Assembly: GCA_023418995.1 (NCBI GenBank)
Contig: JAEZYP010000066.1
Span: forward strand, 1-59,995
DNA: 59,995 nt
Source: Bacillota bacterium
Lineage (GTDB): Bacteria > Bacillota > Clostridia > Oscillospirales > Acutalibacteraceae
Reading direction: 5' to 3'
Positions 55,797-59,995 of this stretch are shown here, one piece after another (the first letter of the stretch is position 1; every line of letters begins with the position of its first letter). The notes under the pieces are model-generated. The model did no database searches. It was not told the DNA's origin and saw nothing but the letters and a program-made list of their open reading frames with translations. The translations under genes and the position numbers were made by a program.

Positions 55797-57146
55797 TCAG
55801 CACACCTCCAGCAGCTTTTGCAAAGCATCTTCCGGAATTCCCTTTTTCAAGAGCCGGTTTTGTAAGTGTTCAGAGATCGGGTGCAGCTTCTGAAAATGTC
55901 CGTGTATGATTGTTTCGCCGTTTACTGTTTCATTCCGTTCCACAGCATACTGGAATAATGTTGTATAGACCGGCTTGTCCTCTACAAGGCTGCACTCACA
56001 GATTTCCGTGATTCTGCGAACTCCGTCTTCCATCTTTTCCGCGAAAAAGACAATCGGGAAAGCCTTAACCGCCATAGAATACAGTGTTTTGTCGCTAAGG
56101 CCGCTGCCTTTCAGAGAAGCCAGCTGGACAAGCCTGTCGTGAATTTCTTCCGCAGAAAAGGTGTGTGTCGTACCGATTACCGGGTGTCCGGTTAATGCGG
56201 CCTCAATGGTTTCAAATGCCTCTGAGCCTTTGACCTCTGCCATACAGATAAAGTCAGGATTCATTGTCATCCCATGCTCGAGCAGCATTTGCTGCGTGAT
56301 AGCAAGCTTTGGATCATCGGATTCTTTTGTAATGGTATGTACGACGTTATTGATGATTTTTCCAGATTTATCACGTTTTCTAAGGTCAAATTCTCTCGTT
56401 CCGTTTTCTATGGTATATAGCTTTTTATCATAAGGAACGATACGCATAATAATGGATATTATGGTCGTTTTACCTGCGTCGGTTTCTCCGGCAAGCAGCA
56501 TTGATACACCATACCGATATAATGTACATAAACAATCCAGCATTTCATCGGTCGCGGTTCCAAACGCGATGAGATCCTCCTTTGTTAAATTACTAGGGTT
56601 AACAAAGCGGATGCTGGCTGCGATCCCGACTGATTCATCCAGCGTACCGCCTCCGCCGTTTACCGTAATGCGAATATTATTGTTTAAATGCCCGCGCACC
56701 AAAGGCTTTGCGTTATCCATCGGTATTTTTGATTTGCTGAGCAGCCTGGTGAGCACATTCCGTGCATGATCTGGTGAATAGAAATTTTCTCCGGTTTCTA
56801 TCGTCCCGTCGGACTTTTTGATATTGACGTTATCCCAGGAATTGATCTCAATTCCTTCTACGTCCCCGACGGTGAAGTTTAGATACTTGGTTAAAAAAGA
56901 ATATTCCGCCATATCGCTGTAAAGGCGGTTGATCAACTGCTCTGTGGTTAGGCTTTCCACGCAGAGCTTCTGCTTTGTTAGGTACTGCCGGATATACGAG
57001 TACATTTGAGCCTGGTTATTTTCATCGTCGTTCGAAAGCAGCTCGGAATAATTCTGAGACATATATTTCTGTACCTTGCTCAATATCTCCGTATAACCGC
57101 GGGTGCTTTTTGAGTCGCTGATATATAGACCGACATTCTTATTCAT
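55797..57146 (-). CDS. tadA: Tad pilus assembly ATPase TadA/CpaF
   Basis: A 449-residue secretion ATPase that powers polymerisation of Flp pilin. The N-terminal domain ends near residue 200. Walker A, LLAGETDAGKTTI, lies near residue 220; the Asp at the fourth position of G-E-T-x-x-G-K-T is unusual but fits the P-loop rule. The Walker B and following region is NPDFICMAEVKGSEAFETIE, then ALTGHPVIGTTHTFSA with the TGH and His-box residues. GAGGTGATT lies 7 bases before the ATG, which overlaps tadZ by 8 bp. Confidence 0.93.
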   Translation of the reverse strand: MNKNVGLYISDSKSTRGYTEILSKVQKYMSQNYSELLSNDDENNQAQMYSYIRQYLTKQKLCVESLTTEQLINRLYSDMAEYSFLTKYLNFTVGDVEGIEINSWDNVNIKKSDGTIETGENFYSPDHARNVLTRLLSKSKIPMDNAKPLVRGHLNNNIRITVNGGGGTLDESVGIAASIRFVNPSNLTKEDLIAFGTATDEMLDCLCTLYRYGVSMLLAGETDAGKTTIISIIMRIVPYDKKLYTIENGTREFDLRKRDKSGKIINNVVHTITKESDDPKLAITQQMLLEHGMTMNPDFICMAEVKGSEAFETIEAALTGHPVIGTTHTFSAEEIHDRLVQLASLKGSGLSDKTLYSMAVKAFPIVFFAEKMEDGVRRITEICECSLVEDKPVYTTLFQYAVERNETVNGETIIHGHFQKLHPISEHLQNRLLKKGIPEDALQKLLEVC

Positions 57147-57873
57147 ACAAAATCACCTCGGAAACCAATCTGTTTATCACCGGCTCGTACTTTTTTGCGT
57201 CACGCCCAATCAGGTTTTCATTTAGCTTTCCGCTATCATATTGCTCCTTTAAAGAGGGTAAATGCGGAAGAAAATATGATACAGGTCCGATACACTCACT
57301 GTAAGCCGCCGTATCCTGTTCCGGATAGATATTGTTCATGACATTGATCTGCTTGTCATACCGGAACCGCGCTTCTTTAAAGAAGGTTTTTTGGGACTGA
57401 ATATGAACCGCACTTTTTAGATCCGGGTTGATCACTTTAAACACCGTATCAGCCGCTTCCAATGCTACGCCGGTTAGGATATTGGAAAGAACATGGCTTG
57501 AACAGTCAATAATTACGTAATCCGCAGAGATTTGAAGGAGTGAAAGCAGCTCTTTTGCGCGCTTTTTATCATACTCCGGATATGAGATTTCGGTTTCTCC
57601 AAGCTGATAACCTAAAAGACTGAGATATCCGCCGGCGGCAACGCAATGCTGATAGACATGAATCTGGTTTAGGGTGGAGAGAGAAAGAAGGTCACCGAGG
57701 GATTTGGTATCCGCAGCGGATGGAAGCAGGAGCGGCAAAGAAGGGGTTACAACATCACATAATACCAAAATGACGTTGGTTTTCTTTTCAGCGAGGACTT
57801 TAGCTATTTTCATACTGGTCAGTGTTTTTCCCGCTCCGATACTTCCGCCAACAGCAATCAGATTATTGCCCAT
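57139..57873 (-). CDS. tadZ: TadZ/CpaE-like MinD-family ATPase
   Basis: A 244-residue P-loop protein of the MinD/ParA type. The deviant-type Walker A is GGSIGAGKTLTS near residue 8, and SADYVIIDCSSHVLSNIL is the Walker B region. TadZ proteins place the pilus machine at a chosen site in the cell. I chose the ATG at 57873 because GGGGG lies about 13 bases upstream. A longer frame upstream is not protein-like. The gene overlaps the CpaB end by 11 bp. Confidence 0.82.
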   Translation of the reverse strand: MGNNLIAVGGSIGAGKTLTSMKIAKVLAEKKTNVILVLCDVVTPSLPLLLPSAADTKSLGDLLSLSTLNQIHVYQHCVAAGGYLSLLGYQLGETEISYPEYDKKRAKELLSLLQISADYVIIDCSSHVLSNILTGVALEAADTVFKVINPDLKSAVHIQSQKTFFKEARFRYDKQINVMNNIYPEQDTAAYSECIGPVSYFLPHLPSLKEQYDSGKLNENLIGRDAKKYEPVINRLVSEVILYE

Positions 57874-58660
57874 GGTTTCCCGTACCCCCTGTTTCGTTTG
57901 ATTGGTTCGGTTCCTGCTGGGAACCCGCCTTGTGTGAAGAAAGGAACTGGTCTTCCATATCAAGATATTTCTTTGCGTCCTGCGGGGAACCACGATATAC
58001 AAGAGAAGCGTAGAGCTTACCGTTTGTTTCATAGTCAACCAGCTTGGTTCGTTGCTCTGGTGTAACTAAGAGTGTCAGCGTGGCCGGAATATTGTTTGAG
58101 CCTTTGCTGTCGTCTTTATTCTCAGATTTTCTGAAATCATCGGTATCCGCGCCTTTTTCCGTTGTTGCGGCCAGCAGCTTTATATAACGAAGCTCTTCGG
58201 GGGCAAATGTCTGCTTTCCGTCCCCGTAGCTGGATACAACAAGTGAAATTATATCACCTGACTCCAGCTTGCCGGAAAGCCCGGCAGCGAAAGATTTGAT
58301 GGAAATAGACATGGCCTGTTTGTCACTGCCCAAATCATTAAGATACGCACTCTGTGATTTTTCGGATGTTTTTGTATCTAAAATATAATCGCCGGATTGT
58401 AAAGCCGCCGTGGTATATTTTCCGATTACATCCTTTTCGGCTTTTAAAAGGTTTGCCGGCAGGTTGTAGCCGCCTACCTTAACAATTTCTATCATGTTTT
58501 TAGTGATTGCGGTACCTTCCGGAATATTTTGCTTCACGCGCACGATTTCAATGTTTTTATTCATACTTGTACTGATCATAGGAGCCACAAACAGGCAAAT
58601 GACCAATGCCATTGCAATGCTCATGACTCCTAAAAATGTTCTGTTTTTAAATATTTTCAT
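57863..58660 (-). CDS. cpaB: CpaB/RcpC-like SAF-domain protein
   Basis: A 265-residue protein with an N-terminal membrane helix (FLGVMSIAMALVICLFVAPM) and a SAF domain (IVRVKQNIPEGTAITKNMIE, then VIGKYTTAALQSGDYIL). The C-terminal RcpC-type domain contains MSISIKSFAAGLSGKLESGD and VTLLVTPEQRTKLVDYE-like sequence. It ends in a Ser/Gln/Asn-rich tail. CpaB helps secure the pilus across the envelope. AGGAGG lies 9 bases before the ATG. Confidence 0.87.
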   Translation of the reverse strand: MKIFKNRTFLGVMSIAMALVICLFVAPMISTSMNKNIEIVRVKQNIPEGTAITKNMIEIVKVGGYNLPANLLKAEKDVIGKYTTAALQSGDYILDTKTSEKSQSAYLNDLGSDKQAMSISIKSFAAGLSGKLESGDIISLVVSSYGDGKQTFAPEELRYIKLLAATTEKGADTDDFRKSENKDDSKGSNNIPATLTLLVTPEQRTKLVDYETNGKLYASLVYRGSPQDAKKYLDMEDQFLSSHKAGSQQEPNQSNETGGTGNHGQ

Positions 58661-58675
58661 AGAACTTCCTCCTGA

Positions 58676-59227
58676 TTAAAGTTTGAAGAGATATGCAAGA
58701 AAGCACCCTATTCCGAGATAGGGTGCCATTGCATACGCTTTCTGTTTTACGGACCTGCTTACAAAGGGGAGTGAAGCCAGAAAAACGGCAAAGCCGGTCA
58801 CCGTCGCCGCGATAACTCCTGTGGGTCCTAGCAGGAATCCGGCAGCTGCCATTAGCTTTACATCACCGCCTCCGATGCCGCCTTTTGAAAGGACTGCAAT
58901 TAATAGAAATGGAACGGACACCAGAAATGCTCCTCCAAGAGCGGGGATCAGCTGAACCCGGATCAGACCGGTTATTACAATCGGTATCAGCGCCAAGTTT
59001 GGAATCTCGTGCGTCATAGCATCGCAATACCCAATAATAATCAGCGTTTGGGCAAAAAGAAAACCTTTGATGATCTCTGTTGGATCGTCAAAGGTCAGAT
59101 TCAAGAGGATGCTGGCGGCGACTGATATCAGGACGGTGATTGGGTAATGCCGTGGCGTCAGATGTTTCGATAAGCTGTAGTCTGTGATGATTCCGCAAAA
59201 AAGGGAAAAAAGAATAGCAGCAGCCAT
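58676..59227 (-). CDS. tadV: Prepilin peptidase (A24 family) TadV/CpaA
   Basis: A 183-residue aspartic peptidase with about six membrane helices. It cleaves the Flp leader. The catalytic Asp residues lie in YCDAMTHEIPN (about residue 64) and GGIGGGDVKLMAAAGF (the G-x-G-D motif, about 115). No methyltransferase half is present, as usual for TadV. The ATG at 59227 follows the flp stop by two bases; it has no clear ribosome site, so coupling to flp translation is likely. Confidence 0.92.
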   Translation of the reverse strand: MAAAILFSLFCGIITDYSLSKHLTPRHYPITVLISVAASILLNLTFDDPTEIIKGFLFAQTLIIIGYCDAMTHEIPNLALIPIVITGLIRVQLIPALGGAFLVSVPFLLIAVLSKGGIGGGDVKLMAAAGFLLGPTGVIAATVTGFAVFLASLPFVSRSVKQKAYAMAPYLGIGCFLAYLFKL

Positions 59228-59231
59228 TTCA

Positions 59232-59480
59232 TTAACCGAACATACCCATGATGGTATCTTTTACTTTCGGAAGCACGGAATTATTGAAAACGCCGGTAAA
59301 CGCGTTGAGAATAAGACCGCACAGAACGATAGAAACGATGGCGCCTAAAGCGATTTCGAGGGCAGTCAACCCTTTGTTATCAGCCAGGACTTCCCGTACC
59401 GGCATAATAGTTGACTTTAGCCGAATAGCAAAAGACTGAGTTTGCCGTTTTACCGCATGAGTAATATTTTTAATTTTCAT
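59232..59480 (-). CDS. flp: Flp-type major prepilin
   Basis: An 82-residue prepilin. The cleavage site is NKG|LTALEIALG: Gly at -1 and Glu at +5 follow type IV prepilin rules, with Ile where Tyr is usual after Glu. The hydrophobic helix LEIALGAIVSIVLCGLILNA then leads to a short tail, FNNSVLPKVKDTIMGMF, resembling DUF6133-type element pilins. The leader of about 43 residues is longer than usual. GGAGG lies 5-6 bases before the ATG at 59480. It opens the Tad operon together with the small gene at 59527. Confidence 0.83.
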   Translation of the reverse strand: MKIKNITHAVKRQTQSFAIRLKSTIMPVREVLADNKGLTALEIALGAIVSIVLCGLILNAFTGVFNNSVLPKVKDTIMGMFG

Positions 59481-59526
59481 TTTTACCTCCAGATTATTAT
59501 TTTTGTTTTTCCAGCGCATTCATAAA

Positions 59527-59730
59527 CTAACTGGAATCAAGGCGCGGGTACTTCTGCTCATTGGCAATGCAGCTTTTATCCAATATCAACCGGACTCGCG
59601 TACCGTTTTTACAGCTTACCGTCGCAATCAGCAGACTGCCTTTTATGTCAGCATATTTTGTCATGCGGCGGCAGCACTGAATAACTTCAGATAGCTGATC
59701 AACGGTTACTGTAATCGTTTCAATGCTCAA
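59527..59730 (-). CDS. Small hypothetical protein preceding flp
   Basis: A 67-residue protein from a TTG at 59730 with AAAGGGTG 8 bases upstream. The sequence SIETITVTVDQLSEVIQCCR, then ADIKGSLLIATVSCKNGTRV, followed by RLILDKSC, suggests a small alpha-beta fold. I do not recognise a family. It lies 46 bp before flp, on the same strand, and is preceded by a terminator-like hairpin, so it may be the leader gene of the Tad operon. Confidence 0.5.
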   Translation of the reverse strand: MSIETITVTVDQLSEVIQCCRRMTKYADIKGSLLIATVSCKNGTRVRLILDKSCIANEQKYPRLDSS

Positions 59731-59766
59731 GATTATCACCCTTTCAAAATTGATTTGATATATAAA

Positions 59767-59816
59767 AACGCCTGTGAATTTGATTTCACAAGCGTTATAT
59801 GGTGAATAAATTATAA
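59767..59816 (-). promoter_or_regulatory. Promoter -10 and attenuator-like hairpin before the Tad operon
   Basis: On the minus strand a TATAAT (59815-59810) without a clear -35 lies upstream of the hairpin AACGCTTGTGAA / TTCACAGGCGTT (59785-59796 with 59767-59778, one mismatch), which is followed by TTTTATATATC. A terminator between the promoter and the first gene suggests attenuation. The same palindrome could instead be an operator. Confidence 0.5.
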
Positions 59817-59833
59817 TTTGCGTAAAATTTCCA

Positions 59834-59862
59834 TTGATAATCAGGAACAAGCGTTCTATAAT
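59834..59862 (+). promoter_or_regulatory. Promoter of the dinB-type gene
   Basis: TTGATA (59834-59839) and TATAAT (59857-59862) are 17 bp apart and lie 29 bp before the start codon at 59892, on the strand opposite to the Tad operon. No obvious SOS (LexA) box is seen beside it. Confidence 0.75.
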
Positions 59863-59891
59863 AATATTCAAACATTTGTTTGGAGTTAAGA

Positions 59892-59995
59892 ATGGAACGT
59901 GTGATTCTGCACAGTGATTGCAACTCTTTTTACGCCAGCGTGGAATGTCTCCACCATCCTGAGATACGCGATAAGCCGGTCGCGGTCGGCGGCGA
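59892..59995 (+). CDS. dinB: Y-family DNA polymerase (DinB/UmuC type), 5' part only
   Basis: The first 34 codons are present and run off the window end. ERVILHSDCNSFYASVECLH carries the catalytic Asp and the FYASVE motif of Y-family polymerases, followed by RDKPVAVGG. GGAG lies 6 bases before the ATG. Such polymerases copy damaged DNA and are sometimes carried by conjugative elements; here it could be ICE cargo or the first chromosomal gene. Confidence 0.88.
   Translation, partial: MERVILHSDCNSFYASVECLHHPEIRDKPVAVGG

Larger units (their letters stand above)
13029..59995. mobile_element. Integrative and conjugative element (right end outside window)
   Basis: Everything to the right of tRNA-Arg has ICE character: a tyrosine integrase close to the tRNA, a complete set of Gram-positive conjugation genes, SSB, a giant methylase-helicase, a candidate oriT, AT-rich cargo islands, toxin modules and an IS element. 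The left edge is set by inference at the tRNA 3' end. I found no second copy of the tRNA 3' segment before 59,995, so the attR site and the right limit are not seen. The dinB-type gene at the far right may or may not belong to it. Confidence 0.85.

Noticed and set aside
59400..59995. A right attachment site repeating the tRNA-Arg 3' end
   Set aside because: I looked for the TTCGAATCCC and GGGCGCGCCA parts of the tRNA end and saw no copy in this stretch.

Overview
The window looks like a low-to-moderate GC Clostridia genome, most likely an Oscillospirales/Ruminococcaceae-type anaerobe. This is inferred from the core gene order (mreB, maf, dut, U32 peptidase, zapA), AGGAGG-type ribosome binding sites, TTGACA/TATAAT promoters and Gram-positive conjugation families; nothing identifies the species. 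Bases 1-13,028 are ordinary chromosome. A leftward cell-shape and housekeeping cluster runs mreB, maf, a DUF4321-like gene with an apparent frameshift, dut, a U32/RlhA-like gene and zapA. A rightward glycogen cluster holds glgP, a GH13 alpha-glucan hydrolase and a GNAT acetyltransferase. A VOC protein and a MATE exporter follow on the minus strand, and then tRNA-Arg(ACG).

From the 3' end of that tRNA onward the window is an integrative and conjugative element (ICE) whose right end is not visible. A tyrosine integrase lies about 1.2 kb inside. Between tRNA and integrase is an unusual non-coding patch with a decayed gene, nested inverted repeats and a promoter-terminator pair that looks like a small RNA. 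The conjugation machinery is nearly all on the minus strand: VirD4-type coupling protein, DUF3991/TOPRIM protein, a MobP3-like relaxase fused to a long Sel1-repeat array, a lysozyme/M23 hydrolase, a VirB4 ATPase that also carries Sel1 repeats, a VirB4 N-terminal-domain homologue, a VirB3/PrgI-like protein, a TrbL/VirB6-like protein and a VirB2-like DUF3852 protein. SSB and a 2.2-kresidue methylase/SNF2 helicase complete the set. A candidate oriT lies at 28.81-29.02 kb, with several perfect hairpins followed by TATCCTG|C, the IncP/MOBP nic consensus.

Several cargo islands interrupt the ICE backbone: two Fic toxin/small-antitoxin modules with their own promoters; an AT-rich DUF2971 gene; an AT-rich operon of three overlapping membrane-protein genes, one only 38 codons long; a TetR-autoregulated operon of two small membrane proteins; and an IS200-type insertion sequence.

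The most striking part is 46.8-59.7 kb. A complete Gram-positive Tad (Flp) pilus operon sits on the ICE: Flp prepilin, prepilin peptidase, CpaB/SAF, TadZ, TadA, TadB, TadC and DUF4320. It ends in a TadE-like pseudopilin fused to Ig-like (Big_2) and InlB-type repeats. Beside it is a second secreted protein of about 1,370 residues with nine Big_2 and six InlB-type repeats. I read this as an ICE-encoded pilus plus adhesin set that may bring donor and recipient cells together. A 43-bp copy of the helicase gene and a copied hairpin between the two adhesin genes record a duplication that brought the second adhesin in. The window ends at the start of a divergently transcribed dinB-type polymerase gene.
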